Below, piece after piece: positions 8,310 to 16,958 of a stretch of 56,532 nucleotides of DNA. Both the position numbers and the translations under genes were made by a program. This DNA is from an uncultured Acetobacteraceae bacterium (GTDB lineage Bacteria; Pseudomonadota; Alphaproteobacteria; Acetobacterales; Acetobacteraceae). How positions within the stretch are numbered: the first letter of the stretch is position 1; the number at the start of each line of letters is the position of its first letter. A model generated the notes under the pieces. It was not told the origin of the DNA. It saw only the letters and a program-made list of their open reading frames with translations, and made no database searches. The stretch covers positions 19,603-76,134 of the forward strand of contig CALMVT010000434.1 in NCBI GenBank assembly GCA_937873175.1, given 5' to 3'.

Positions 8310-10457
8310 GTGCAACAGGCAATCGCGGCGCTCGGCGCGTTTCAGGCGACATGGCTGCATGTCCGGTGGCAAAGCTGGGTCGAGGCGGAGCGGGGGCGCT
8401 TCGTGCCGTGGCTCTCGGTCTGCATGGGCGGCGGCGTGGTCGCCTACTTCGACTTGCAGGCGGAGCCGAACGCTTGGGCCGGGGCGGCGGCGGCGCTGAG
8501 CGCCTCCCTGGCCCTCGTCATCGGTTGGCGCGCCCCCGTTGGCCGCGCCGCGGCGCTGGCGGGCCTGTTTGCGGCGCTCGGCTTCCTGTCGGGCCAGTTC
8601 GCGACTTGGCGCGCATTGCCGATCGAGCCGTTGCCGACGCGCGCCGCCATCCTGACCGGCACGGTGCGCGGCGTGGACCTGTTGCCGGACGGGCGCCGGG
8701 TCACGCTGTCCGACGTGCGGCTGGAGCCGGATGCGCCGCCGTTGGCGCGGCTGGTGCGGGTCCGCCTGCACCGGTTGGACATGGCTGCGATGGGTGCGGG
8801 GGACCGGGTGCAGGTGCGGGCGCTGATCCGGCCACCTTCCCCGCCGGCGTTTCCCGGCGCTTGGGACCTGCAACGGGACGCCTTCTTTTCCGGGTTGGGC
8901 GGGTCCGGCTACGCGCTGAACCCGTCCGAGGTACTGGAACGGGCGCCTCCCCGAGGCAGCGCGGCCACCCTGCAAGGCGTGCGCGACTGGATCGCCGGGC
9001 GGGCTATGGCGGGGCTGCCGGGTTCGTCCGGCGCGGTCGCGGCGACCTTGCTGACCGGCACGACGACGGCAATCGCGCAGGGGGACCGCGAGGCGTTCCG
9101 CGACTCCGGCCTGGCGCACCTGCTGGCCGTGGCGGGCCTGCATATCGGCATCGTCATGGGCGTGGCCATGGGCGCAACCCGGCTGCTACTGGCGTTGTCT
9201 GAACATGCCGCCCTGCATTGGCCGACCAAGGCGATGGCCGCCGGGGCGGCGCTGGCCATCGGCGGCGCCTACCTTTTGCTGACCGGGGCGCACCTGCCGA
9301 TTATGCGCAGCTTCGCCACGGCGAGCCTAGTCACGCTGGGCCTCGTGGTGGGGCGCCGGGCGTTGTCGCTGCGCGGGCTGGCGCTAGCCGCCGTGGCGCT
9401 GATGCTGCTTTCACCAAACGAGGCCGTAGGCGCAAGCTTCGGCATGAGCTTCTCCGCCGTGCTGGCTCTGATCACCGGCTACGAGGCGCTGCGCCCGTGG
9501 CTGGCCCGGCTGCACGGCGGGGGCTGGGGGCGGCGCATCATGTCGCATGTGGTGGCGCTTGTGCTCACGAGCTTGCTGGCGGGGACCGCCTCGGCCCCGT
9601 TCGGGGCCTATTACTTCGGGCATTTCCAGCTTTACTTCATCGTCGCCAATGTGGCCGCCGTGCCGCTGACGGCGTTTTGGGTGATGCCGCTTGGTCTGCT
9701 GGCGTTGCTGATGATGCCGCTTGGCTTCGAGTCGCTCGCATTGGTGCCGATGGGGTGGGGGATTGACGGCATTCTATGGATTGGCCGAACCGTGTCTGCC
9801 TGGCCATCGGCCACCCTGCCGGTCCCCCACATGCCGGCTTGGGGCCTTTGCGTGTTCAGCCTGGGCCTGGCCTGGCTTGGGCTGTGGCGGTCGCGGCTGC
9901 GGCTTGCGGGAGTCCCTGTCATGCTGGCGGGTCTGCTGTCGCCCCTTGTGGCGCCAGCCCCCGATATCTTGGTCTCATCCGAGGCACGGCTGATCGCCAT
10001 TCGGGCTGACCGGTATTACCTGATGTCGCAATCCGGCGCGTCCAAGTTCGTGCGGGAGGCTTGGCAAAACCAGCTTGCAGCCAGGCCGCTCGTGCCGATG
10101 CGGACCGGAGAGCCTGCATTTTGCGACGCCAATGCCTGCCGCGTCCAGCGAAACGGGCAACAGGTCATGATCCTGCGCGGCCGCATGCAGCCTGATTGCG
10201 GCGGCATCGACCTGCTGGTTTCCGCCGAGCCGGCCCGCGACGAATGCCCGGCCGGGACCCCCTACGTAGACCGGTTCAGCGTATGGCGGGAGGGTGCTGT
10301 GGCTATTTGGATGACCGGGCCTGCCCCGCGCATCCTGTCCGACCGCACGTACCGCGGCGACCGGCCCTGGGTGCCGGGGCCGCCCAAGCCGCGCCGGTCC
10401 GTGCCCAACCTTCCCATGGCGACACCAGACGAACTGCCGCCCGCGGCGGCCGAGTGA
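8310..10457 (+). CDS. comEC: ComEC/Rec2 family DNA-uptake channel protein
   Basis: Polytopic inner-membrane protein of 715 aa, predicted to carry transforming DNA into the cytoplasm. The start is GTG at 8310 behind a clear AAGGAG. Order: N-terminal hydrophobic segments, a DUF4131-like soluble region (TGTVRGVDLLPDGRRVTLSD), then the Competence domain with its hallmark HLLAVAGLHIGIVMGVAMG near residue 270 and many later membrane helices. There is no C-terminal metallo-beta-lactamase domain with an HxHxDH motif; instead about 170 residues of soluble tail follow (RLIAIRADRYYLMSQSG, PDCGGIDLLVSAEPARDECP), a layout I associate with alphaproteobacterial ComEC. It converges on lexA with no bases between the two stop codons (TGATCA). 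Confidence 0.92.
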   Translation: MQQAIAALGAFQATWLHVRWQSWVEAERGRFVPWLSVCMGGGVVAYFDLQAEPNAWAGAAAALSASLALVIGWRAPVGRAAALAGLFAALGFLSGQFATWRALPIEPLPTRAAILTGTVRGVDLLPDGRRVTLSDVRLEPDAPPLARLVRVRLHRLDMAAMGAGDRVQVRALIRPPSPPAFPGAWDLQRDAFFSGLGGSGYALNPSEVLERAPPRGSAATLQGVRDWIAGRAMAGLPGSSGAVAATLLTGTTTAIAQGDREAFRDSGLAHLLAVAGLHIGIVMGVAMGATRLLLALSEHAALHWPTKAMAAGAALAIGGAYLLLTGAHLPIMRSFATASLVTLGLVVGRRALSLRGLALAAVALMLLSPNEAVGASFGMSFSAVLALITGYEALRPWLARLHGGGWGRRIMSHVVALVLTSLLAGTASAPFGAYYFGHFQLYFIVANVAAVPLTAFWVMPLGLLALLMMPLGFESLALVPMGWGIDGILWIGRTVSAWPSATLPVPHMPAWGLCVFSLGLAWLGLWRSRLRLAGVPVMLAGLLSPLVAPAPDILVSSEARLIAIRADRYYLMSQSGASKFVREAWQNQLAARPLVPMRTGEPAFCDANACRVQRNGQQVMILRGRMQPDCGGIDLLVSAEPARDECPAGTPYVDRFSVWREGAVAIWMTGPAPRILSDRTYRGDRPWVPGPPKPRRSVPNLPMATPDELPPAAAE

Positions 10458-11162
10458 TCAGTAGCGCCGCAGCAACGCGACCAGACTGCCCTGCACCTTG
10501 ACCCGGTCTGCGGGGAAAATGCGGATCTCGTGACGCTGGTTGGCCGGCTCCAGCGCGACCGAGTTGCCCCGGCGCCGCAGCCGCTTCAGCGTGACCTCCG
10601 CATCGTCGATGAGCGCCACGATGATCTGGCCATTCTCCGCCACATCACCCTTGCGGATCACCACCGTGTCGCCGTCAAGGATTCCCGCCTCAACCATGGA
10701 ATCACCTGCAACCTCAAGCGCGTAGTGCTCGCCATTGCCCAGCAAGGCCAGAGGCACCTCGATCTGCGCGCCCTGATCGCGCAAAGCCTCGATCGGCAAC
10801 CCGGCGGCAATCCGGCCATACAACGGCAGGTGCACTGCCGCGGCCTCGTTCGCCGCGCGCACGGCCGGGAAACGGCCCGAGAAATCTCCGCGGATGACAT
10901 TGGGCGCAAACGGCGCTGGCGCCACGACGGCCAGTTCCCGCCCGGCCTCGTTCGGCAGCCGCGTGACCTCAAGCGCGCGGGCACGATGGTGCCGCCGGCG
11001 TAGAAAGCCCCGCTCTTCCAAAGCTGAAATCAGACGGTGAATCCCGGATTTCGACCGAAGCTGCAAAGCCTCTTTCATTTCCTCAAAGCTCGGCGAGAAC
11101 CCAGTCGCCTTGAGATGGGCATCAATGAATGTCAGCAACTCGTGCTGCTTGCGCGTCAGCAT
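10458..11162 (-). CDS. lexA: LexA repressor (SOS response)
   Basis: Transcriptional repressor of the SOS regulon, inactivated by RecA-stimulated self-cleavage. The 234-aa protein has an N-terminal winged helix ([33 protein letters not shown]) and a C-terminal S24 peptidase domain. The Ala-Gly cleavage site is in [12 protein letters not shown], the catalytic serine in GDSMVEAGI, and the catalytic lysine in [11 protein letters not shown]. The extra basic segment ([13 protein letters not shown]) and slightly long linker fit alphaproteobacterial LexA. A perfect GTTC-N7-GTTC box lies about 75 bases upstream, indicating autoregulation. It is the last gene of the ppiD-trp-moa run but has a 136-base leader of its own. 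Confidence 0.97.
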   Translation of the reverse strand: MLTRKQHELLTFIDAHLKATGFSPSFEEMKEALQLRSKSGIHRLISALEERGFLRRRHHRARALEVTRLPNEAGRELAVVAPAPFAPNVIRGDFSGRFPAVRAANEAAAVHLPLYGRIAAGLPIEALRDQGAQIEVPLALLGNGEHYALEVAGDSMVEAGILDGDTVVIRKGDVAENGQIIVALIDDAEVTLKRLRRRGNSVALEPANQRHEIRIFPADRVKVQGSLVALLRRY

Positions 11163-11200
11163 GACAAAACTCTTTCGTGCCCGATGAAACGGTCAGGCAA

Positions 11201-11229
11201 AATAAAACACCTGTAGAACAAAAAGGCAA
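11201..11229 (-). promoter_or_regulatory. Putative lexA promoter
   Basis: On the minus strand a TTGCCT hexamer (11224-11229) and a TTTATT hexamer (11201-11206) are separated by exactly 17 bases, resembling a housekeeping-sigma promoter. It lies about 40 bases upstream of the lexA start and next to the SOS box, which sits on its upstream side. The assignment rests on hexamer resemblance and position only. Confidence 0.45.
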
Positions 11230-11237
11230 CCAGATTC

Positions 11238-11252
11238 GTTCTATGTTGGTTC
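11238..11252 (-). promoter_or_regulatory. LexA operator (alphaproteobacterial SOS box)
   Basis: The plus strand reads GTTC-TATGTTG-GTTC, a perfect direct repeat GTTC-N7-GTTC (GAAC-N7-GAAC on the lexA strand). This is the established LexA binding motif of Alphaproteobacteria. It lies upstream of lexA, just outside the proposed -35 hexamer, so it most likely mediates LexA autorepression. Confidence 0.88.
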
Positions 11253-11298
11253 GCCGATGCTTGTCAATGATTCCCGCGACCCGGCATGCGGCAGCACG

Positions 11299-12504
11299 CT
11301 ACAAGCCATCCAGATCCAACCGCAGCACGGGCACGTTGGCCCCGGCCTGCAACGCCGGCGCGTGCGGCGGGCGGAGGATCAAGCATCCGGCATTGGCCAG
11401 CAACAGCAGCAGCGACGAGTCCTGCCGATCGAACGGCGTGGCGACCAAGGTGCCGGCCGGGTCCGGCGTAAGGGCTGCCCGAAGGTGATCGGCCCGACGA
11501 TCATTCGCAGCCACAGGCGCAGTCAGTCGCGCCTCAACCGACCGCAGCGCATCGTTTGTCAGGCCGCAAAGCCGATTGAGCGCGGGCATAAGAAAAAGGA
11601 AGGCGCAGACAAAGGCCGAAACCGGGTTGCCGGGCAACCCGAGCACGGGTACGTCGCCAAGCCGCCCGAACAGCAGCGGCTTGCCCGGCCGCATCGCGAT
11701 GCGCCAGAAATCAAGGGCAAACCCGCGGGTCGCCAGGCTGGTCTGCACCAGGTCATGCTCGCCGACGCTGGCGCCGCCCGTGGTCAGCAGAAGGTCGATG
11801 CCGGACAGGCGGTCCGCCACGGAGGCGATGGCGGCCGAGTCGTCCGGCGCAATGGGCAGCACCAACGGGATGCCGCCGCCGGCCCGGACCAGCCCCGCCA
11901 AGGCGTGCGCGTTGGAACTGACGATGCTGCCCACCGCCAAAGGCTCGCCCGGCAGCACGATCTCGTCGCCGGTCGCCAGGATGGCGATGCGCGGCTGGCG
12001 GTGCACGGCGACCCACGGGTGGTTCGCCGCCGCGATCAGCCCGATGGCCCGTGCGCCCAGCCGGGCGCCGGCCGGCAACAAGGGGGCACCCTGGCGGAAA
12101 TCTTGGCCGGTGCGGCGGATGTGGCGCCCGGGCCGCGCCGCTTCCCGCACCGCAATCGAGTCGCCATCCCGGTCCACCTCCTCCTGCGGCAGCACACAAT
12201 CGGCGCCCTCCGGCACGACGCTCCCGGTGAACAGCCGGACGGCTTGGCCTTGTCCGACCTGGCCGGGAAACGGCCGGCCTGCGGGGGCGTGGCCAATCAC
12301 CGCGACCCGCGCGCCGGCTTGGCCGTCCTCCGCACGCAGCGCGTAGCCGTCCATGGCCGAAACGTCCGCAGGCGGTTGGGTCAGCCGGGCGTGCAGGGGA
12401 TTAGCAAGCACCCGGCCCCAAGCCTCCGGCAGGGAAACAGTCTCGGCCGGGGTGGGACGGAGCGGCCCGACAATGCGGGCACGGGCTTCCTCGACCGACA
12501 GCAT
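11299..12504 (-). CDS. moeA: Molybdopterin molybdenumtransferase MoeA
   Basis: MoeA inserts molybdate into adenylylated molybdopterin, the last common step of molybdenum cofactor synthesis. The protein is about 401 aa from ATG at 12504 (MLSVEEARARIVGPLRPTPA). Visible landmarks include DVSAMDGYALRAEDG near residue 60, FTGSVVPEGADCVLPQE, ATGDEIVLPGEPL and TTGGASVGEHDLVQ, ending with GLPGNPVSAFVCAFLFL and a C-terminal beta domain. The ORF track start 34 codons upstream reads into moaC. It follows moaC after 4 bases, so the two cofactor genes are probably co-expressed with trpC. Confidence 0.95.
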   Translation of the reverse strand: MLSVEEARARIVGPLRPTPAETVSLPEAWGRVLANPLHARLTQPPADVSAMDGYALRAEDGQAGARVAVIGHAPAGRPFPGQVGQGQAVRLFTGSVVPEGADCVLPQEEVDRDGDSIAVREAARPGRHIRRTGQDFRQGAPLLPAGARLGARAIGLIAAANHPWVAVHRQPRIAILATGDEIVLPGEPLAVGSIVSSNAHALAGLVRAGGGIPLVLPIAPDDSAAIASVADRLSGIDLLLTTGGASVGEHDLVQTSLATRGFALDFWRIAMRPGKPLLFGRLGDVPVLGLPGNPVSAFVCAFLFLMPALNRLCGLTNDALRSVEARLTAPVAANDRRADHLRAALTPDPAGTLVATPFDRQDSSLLLLLANAGCLILRPPHAPALQAGANVPVLRLDLDGL

Positions 12505-12508
12505 CGCC

Positions 12509-12985
12509 TCACCCTTGCCGGAAGTCGCCGGACTTGCCGCCCGCTTTGTGCACGACGCGAAGCCCGTCGATCCGCATGCCCCGGTCGATCGCCTTGCACA
12601 TGTCATAAACCGTCAGCGCCGCAACGCTTGCAGCCGTCAGCGCCTCCATTTCCACCCCGGTGCGGCCCGTGGTGCGGACCGTGGCGGCGATGTCGATGCC
12701 GTCGCCGGACGGCGATGGTCCGAGATCAAGCGTGACCGCCGCAATCGGCAGCGGATGGCAGAGCGGGATGAGGTCCGCCGTGCGCTTCGCCGCCATGATG
12801 CCGGCCAACCGCGCCACGCCCAGCACGTCGCCCTTCTTGGCCTCTCCAGCCAGGATCACCCGCAGCGTATTCGGCAGCATCGCAACACTGACCCGCGCGG
12901 TCGCGGTTCGGTCAGTCTCCGCCTTGGCAGACACATCAACCATGACGGCCCGGCCCTCAGCATCGAAGTGCGTCAGACCCGACAC
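12509..12985 (-). CDS. moaC: Cyclic pyranopterin monophosphate synthase MoaC
   Basis: MoaC, acting with MoaA, forms cyclic pyranopterin monophosphate from GTP in molybdenum cofactor synthesis. At 158 aa it matches the family length. Conserved segments include [18 protein letters not shown] at the N-terminus, the active-site stretch [30 protein letters not shown] and [20 protein letters not shown], which leads into [10 protein letters not shown]. The start is GTG, sharing its first base with the trpC stop (TAGTG), so translation is probably coupled to trpC. Confidence 0.96.
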   Translation of the reverse strand: MSGLTHFDAEGRAVMVDVSAKAETDRTATARVSVAMLPNTLRVILAGEAKKGDVLGVARLAGIMAAKRTADLIPLCHPLPIAAVTLDLGPSPSGDGIDIAATVRTTGRTGVEMEALTAASVAALTVYDMCKAIDRGMRIDGLRVVHKAGGKSGDFRQG

Positions 12986-13797
12986 TATGATGGGGTGCCC
13001 AGCAAGGCGCGAGTCGCGGCGCCGACATCGCGCTGGCGCAGGAGGCTTTCGCCGACCAAGAAGCAGGATGCCCCGGCGTCTGCCAAGCGTCGAACGTCGT
13101 CGTGACTGCGAATGCCGCTCTCGGCAATGAGGAACCGATCCGAGGGCACATGCGGCGCAAGCTCAGTCGTGGTCTGCAGGTCGGTTTGCAACGTCTTCAG
13201 GTTCCTGTTGTTGATCCCGATCAGCGATGTTTGCAGCCCCAAGGCACGGTCCAGTTCGGCCCGATTATGCACCTCGACCAGCACGTCCATATCCAGCGCC
13301 CGCGCGAGTTCCTCCAGTTCCCGTGCCTGATGGTCGGAGAGCGCCGCCATGATCAGCAGGATGCAGTCGGCGCCCATCAACCGGCTTTCGTAAACCTGCC
13401 AAGCGTCGAGCATGAAGTCCTTGCGTAGCACCGGCAACGGAACCGTAGCTCGGGCAACCTTCAGGTGGTCGGGCGAGCCTTGGAAGTAGGGAGCGTCTGT
13501 CAGCACGGACAAGCAGGTAGCGCCTGCATCGGCATAGGTCCGGGCCAGCAGCGAGGGGTGGAAATCAGGACGGATAACCCCGGCGGACGGTGAGGCCCGC
13601 TTGATCTCGGCAATCAGGCCGTAGCCGCCGCGGGCCACGGCCGCTTTCAGAGCGTGTCCGAAACTGCGGGTCGGATTGCGCCGCAGATGCATTCGGCTCG
13701 CGAGCACGGTCGCCGGCGTTTCGGCACGCCGACGCTCCACCTCGGTCAGCGTTTCCGCGCAGATCTGGGCCAACGTATCGGGGATCGCGACGTCCAT
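12985..13797 (-). CDS. trpC: Indole-3-glycerol phosphate synthase
   Basis: TrpC closes the indole ring in tryptophan synthesis. From ATG at 13797 ([17 protein letters not shown]), preceded by GGAG eight bases upstream, the product is about 270 aa, the usual length of a monofunctional TrpC. The (beta/alpha)8 signatures are visible: [61 protein letters not shown] and [13 protein letters not shown]. The upstream ORF extension reads into trpD. It lies between trpD and moaC in one co-directional run. Confidence 0.97.
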   Translation of the reverse strand: MDVAIPDTLAQICAETLTEVERRRAETPATVLASRMHLRRNPTRSFGHALKAAVARGGYGLIAEIKRASPSAGVIRPDFHPSLLARTYADAGATCLSVLTDAPYFQGSPDHLKVARATVPLPVLRKDFMLDAWQVYESRLMGADCILLIMAALSDHQARELEELARALDMDVLVEVHNRAELDRALGLQTSLIGINNRNLKTLQTDLQTTTELAPHVPSDRFLIAESGIRSHDDVRRLADAGASCFLVGESLLRQRDVGAATRALLGTPS

Positions 13798-13816
13798 TTC
13801 ACTCACTCCACAGACA

Positions 13817-14824
13817 TCAAGCCGTTGCTTGCTGCAGCTTATCGAGCGCAGCAGCGGCGGAGCCATTGTCGATGGCCTCTGCCGCCCGCACCGCGCCCGA
13901 CCGCAAATCCTGCACCGCCCCGGCGACGATCAGCCCGGCAGCCGCGTTCAGCAGCACGGTGTCGCGGTAAGGCCCAGGCTCTCCGTGCAGCAACGCCCGC
14001 AGAGCGCCGGCGTTCGTTGCAGCGTCGCCGCCGCGGATGGCCTCAATCGGCGAGTGCGCCAACCCGGCGTCCGCCGGCGCCACGCTGAACTCCCGGTAGG
14101 CGCCGTCGTGCAGCGCCACGACCTGGCTCGGCCCGGCCAGGGTCAACTCATCCAGCCCTTGCCCGTGCACCAGCCAAGCGCGCTCGGTGCCGAGCGCGTG
14201 CAGAGTTTCGGCCATCGGCCGCAGCCAGATAGGGTCGTTGACGCCGGTTAGCTGCCGGCGCACCCCTGCCGGGTTGGCCAGCGGCCCCAGCAGGTTGAAG
14301 ATCGTGCGCGTGCCGAGTTCCACCCGTGGCCCGGCCGCGTGGCGCAGCGCCGCATGGTGCCGGGGGGCGAACAAGAACACGCACCTGGCAGCCGTCAGCA
14401 CGTCCGGCAAGCGGTCCAGCCCCACGTCCACGTTCACGCCCAGAGCGGCCAGCACGTCGGCACCGCCTGTCTGGGACGAAAGGGCGCGGTTCCCGTGCTT
14501 GGCGACCGGCACGCCGCAGCCGGCCAGCACGAACGTCACAGCCGTGGACACGTTGAGAGTGCCGGCGTTGTCGCCGCCGGTGCCGCAAACATCGACCGCG
14601 TCCGGCGGCGCCGCCATCGACGCCATGCGGGCGCGCATGGCGCGGACCGCCCCGGTCAGCTCCGCCACGGTTTCCCGCCGCACCCGCATCGCCATCAGCA
14701 GGCCGGCGATCTGCGCGGGCGTCGCCTCGCCGGACATGATGATGTCAAACGCCGCCTCGGCTTCTTCGGCCGACAAGGTGGCGCCGGAAGCGAGTCGGGC
14801 GAGAACAGGCTTGAGGCTGGCCAT
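13817..14824 (-). CDS. trpD: Anthranilate phosphoribosyltransferase
   Basis: TrpD joins anthranilate to phosphoribosyl pyrophosphate in tryptophan synthesis. The 335-aa protein has the glycine-rich phosphoribosyl-binding motif [17 protein letters not shown] near residue 80, followed by [21 protein letters not shown], and the central [15 protein letters not shown] segment. It is a stand-alone TrpD and not the TrpGD fusion seen in enterobacteria; a separate trpG lies upstream. Spacing to trpG is 12 bases and to trpC 19 bases. Confidence 0.97.
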   Translation of the reverse strand: MASLKPVLARLASGATLSAEEAEAAFDIIMSGEATPAQIAGLLMAMRVRRETVAELTGAVRAMRARMASMAAPPDAVDVCGTGGDNAGTLNVSTAVTFVLAGCGVPVAKHGNRALSSQTGGADVLAALGVNVDVGLDRLPDVLTAARCVFLFAPRHHAALRHAAGPRVELGTRTIFNLLGPLANPAGVRRQLTGVNDPIWLRPMAETLHALGTERAWLVHGQGLDELTLAGPSQVVALHDGAYREFSVAPADAGLAHSPIEAIRGGDAATNAGALRALLHGEPGPYRDTVLLNAAAGLIVAGAVQDLRSGAVRAAEAIDNGSAAAALDKLQQATA

Positions 14825-14836
14825 GCGGCGCGGCGT

Positions 14837-15433
14837 TCAGGCGGCGCAGGCGGGCGCAGGCCGGCACGCAAGGGCCAGGAAATTCGCCAGGATCGTGTGC
14901 CCATGCTCCGACGCGATGCTTTCCGGGTGGAACTGCACGCCGAAGATCGGCAGGCTGCGATGGCGCAGGCCCATGATGGTGCCGTCCTCCGTCCAGGCCG
15001 TCGGCATCAGCACCGGGGGCAGGGTGTCCGGCTCGACGACCAGGCTATGGTAGCGCGTGGCCTCGAACGGGCTGGGCAGCTTTGCGAACACGTCGGTGCC
15101 ACCGTGGCGGATCGGGCTGAGCTTGCCGTGCATGGGGCGGTCCGCCCGCACCACCCGGCCGCCGAACGCCTGGCCGATGGCCTGGTGCCCCAGGCACACG
15201 CCCAGCACCGGGATGCCCTCGGCAGCCGCGGCGTCGATCAGGTCGAGGCAGACGCCCGCCTCATTCGGCGTGCAGGGACCAGGCGAGAGCACGACGGCGT
15301 CAGGCGCCAGGGCCAGCGCGTCGGCGGCCGAAAGGTCGTCGTTGCGCCGCACGGTGCAGAACACGCCGAGGTCGCCCAGGAAATGCACCAGGTTGAAGGT
15401 GAAGCTGTCGTAGTTGTCGATCAGCAGGAGCAT
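14837..15433 (-). CDS. trpG: Anthranilate synthase glutamine amidotransferase component
   Basis: Class I glutamine amidotransferase supplying ammonia to TrpE. The 198-aa protein opens MLLLIDNYDSFTFNLVHFLG, has the oxyanion loop LSPGPCTPNEAG, the nucleophile cysteine in GVCLGHQAIGQAFGG, and the His-Glu pair in GVQFHPESI near the C-terminus. It sits 3 bases after trpE. The same fold can serve PabA in folate synthesis and one protein may do both jobs, but the trpE-trpG-trpD-trpC order supports the tryptophan role. Confidence 0.96.
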   Translation of the reverse strand: MLLLIDNYDSFTFNLVHFLGDLGVFCTVRRNDDLSAADALALAPDAVVLSPGPCTPNEAGVCLDLIDAAAAEGIPVLGVCLGHQAIGQAFGGRVVRADRPMHGKLSPIRHGGTDVFAKLPSPFEATRYHSLVVEPDTLPPVLMPTAWTEDGTIMGLRHRSLPIFGVQFHPESIASEHGHTILANFLALACRPAPACAA

Positions 15434-15436
15434 GGC

Positions 15437-16948
15437 TCAGGCTTTCAGGGCGGCGAAGCGCACCGCCTCCTCGGCGGCGCGGAACAGGGCGCGGGATTTT
15501 TGCCGGGTTTCCTCGTACTCGCCGAGGGCCGTGCTGTCCGCCACCACGCCGCCGCCAGCCTGCACGAACATCGTGCCGTCCTTCACCACGGCGGTGCGCA
15601 GCCCGATGCAGGTGTCCATGGTGCCGTTAGCGGCAAAGTAGCCGATGCACCCGGCGTAGATGCCCCGCCGGGTCGGCTCCAGCTCCTCGATGATCTGCAT
15701 GGCGCGGATCTTGGGCGCGCCGGTCAGCGTGCCCGCGGGGAACCCGGCGATCAGCGCGTCGAGCGCTTCAAGTTCCGGCTTGAGTCGGCCCTCGACGGTG
15801 GAGGAAATGTGCATCACGTGGCTGAACCGCTCGATGCGGAAGCTTTCAGCGACCCGCACGCTGCCCAGCTCGGCCACGCGGCCCACATCGTTGCGGCCGA
15901 GGTCGAGCAGCATCAGGTGCTCGGCCCGCTCCTTGGGGTCGGCCAGCAGCTCGGCTTCCAGCCGCTCGTCGTCCGCACGGGTGGCGCCGCGGGGTCGAGT
16001 GCCGGCCAGCGGGCGAATGGTGACAACCCCGTCGCGCAACCGCACCAGCACCTCGGGACTGCTGCCCACCACGGCGAAGCCGCCGAAATCGAGGAAGAAC
16101 AGGAACGGCGCCGGGTTGATGCGGCGGAGCGCGCGGTAAAGGGAGAACGGCGGCAGCGCGAAGGGCACGGAGAAGCGTTGGCTCGGCACGATCTGGAACG
16201 CATCGCCGGCGACGATGTATTCCTTCATGCGCTCGACGATGCCCATGAACTCGGCCTGCGTCATGTTGGACACCGGCTCCGGCTGTGGCGGCAGCGCCAC
16301 GGGCGGGGCGGCGTGGGGCAGGGGACGCATGAGCGCCGCGTCGGCCTGGGCTAGCGCGGATTGCGCCATGTCCCACGCCTGCTGGGCGGAAACGCCGGGC
16401 TGCGGGTAGATGGGGGCGGCCAGCGTCAGCGTATCGGCCACGTTGTCGAACACGGCGAACAGCGTCGGGCGGATCAGGATGGCGTCCGGCAGGCCGAGCG
16501 CATCCACGTTCTTGTCCGGCAGCCGCTCCATCAAGCGCACCATGTCGTAGCCGAGGTAGCCGACCAAGCCGCCCAGCATCGGAGGCAGGTGCTCCGGCAG
16601 GTCGAGCTGCGCTTCCGCGATCAGCGCCCGCAGGCTGTCCAGCGGCGCTCGCTCCTCCGCGGCAAAGGCGTGCGGGGCCGAGCGCGCGTGCCGGTTGATT
16701 TCGGCCTGGCCGCCCTGGCAGCGCCAGATCAGGTCAGGCTCCATGCCAATGATCGAGTAGCGGCTGCGGGCGGCGCCGCCCTCAATGCTTTCCAGCAAAA
16801 ACGTGTTCGCCCGCCCGGCGGCGAGCTTCAGGTAAGCCGCGACCGGCGTTTCAAGGTCGGCGACCCCGGTGGTCCAGATCAGGGTGCCGCGCCCGACGTC
16901 GTATGCGGTACGGAAAGCGGCCTGGGATGGCGAAGCGGAAGCGTTCAT
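15437..16948 (-). CDS. trpE: Anthranilate synthase component I
   Basis: TrpE converts chorismate and ammonia to anthranilate. The 503-aa protein contains the N-terminal segment with LLESIEGGAARSRYSIIG, whose LLES-like element is part of the feedback tryptophan site in the family, and a chorismate-binding C-terminal domain with RPLAGTRPRGATRADDE, LMLLDLGRNDVGRVAE, GTLTGAPKIRAMQIIEELE and GIYAGCIGYFA. The start is ATG at 16948 (MNASASPSQAAF). Only 10 bases separate it from ppiD, so no room exists directly upstream for a classical trp leader peptide and attenuator. Confidence 0.97.
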   Translation of the reverse strand: MNASASPSQAAFRTAYDVGRGTLIWTTGVADLETPVAAYLKLAAGRANTFLLESIEGGAARSRYSIIGMEPDLIWRCQGGQAEINRHARSAPHAFAAEERAPLDSLRALIAEAQLDLPEHLPPMLGGLVGYLGYDMVRLMERLPDKNVDALGLPDAILIRPTLFAVFDNVADTLTLAAPIYPQPGVSAQQAWDMAQSALAQADAALMRPLPHAAPPVALPPQPEPVSNMTQAEFMGIVERMKEYIVAGDAFQIVPSQRFSVPFALPPFSLYRALRRINPAPFLFFLDFGGFAVVGSSPEVLVRLRDGVVTIRPLAGTRPRGATRADDERLEAELLADPKERAEHLMLLDLGRNDVGRVAELGSVRVAESFRIERFSHVMHISSTVEGRLKPELEALDALIAGFPAGTLTGAPKIRAMQIIEELEPTRRGIYAGCIGYFAANGTMDTCIGLRTAVVKDGTMFVQAGGGVVADSTALGEYEETRQKSRALFRAAEEAVRFAALKA

Positions 16949-16958
16949 GCGTCGATGC

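Noticed and set aside
14339-16354. 671-aa plus-strand ORF opposite trpE, trpG and trpD
   Set aside because: It is antisense to three strongly conserved genes, is rich in Arg/Gly/His/Ala with no recognisable motif, and reflects GC-rich codon periodicity.
16949-16958. trp attenuator or leader peptide upstream of trpE
   Set aside because: Only 10 bases separate ppiD and trpE.
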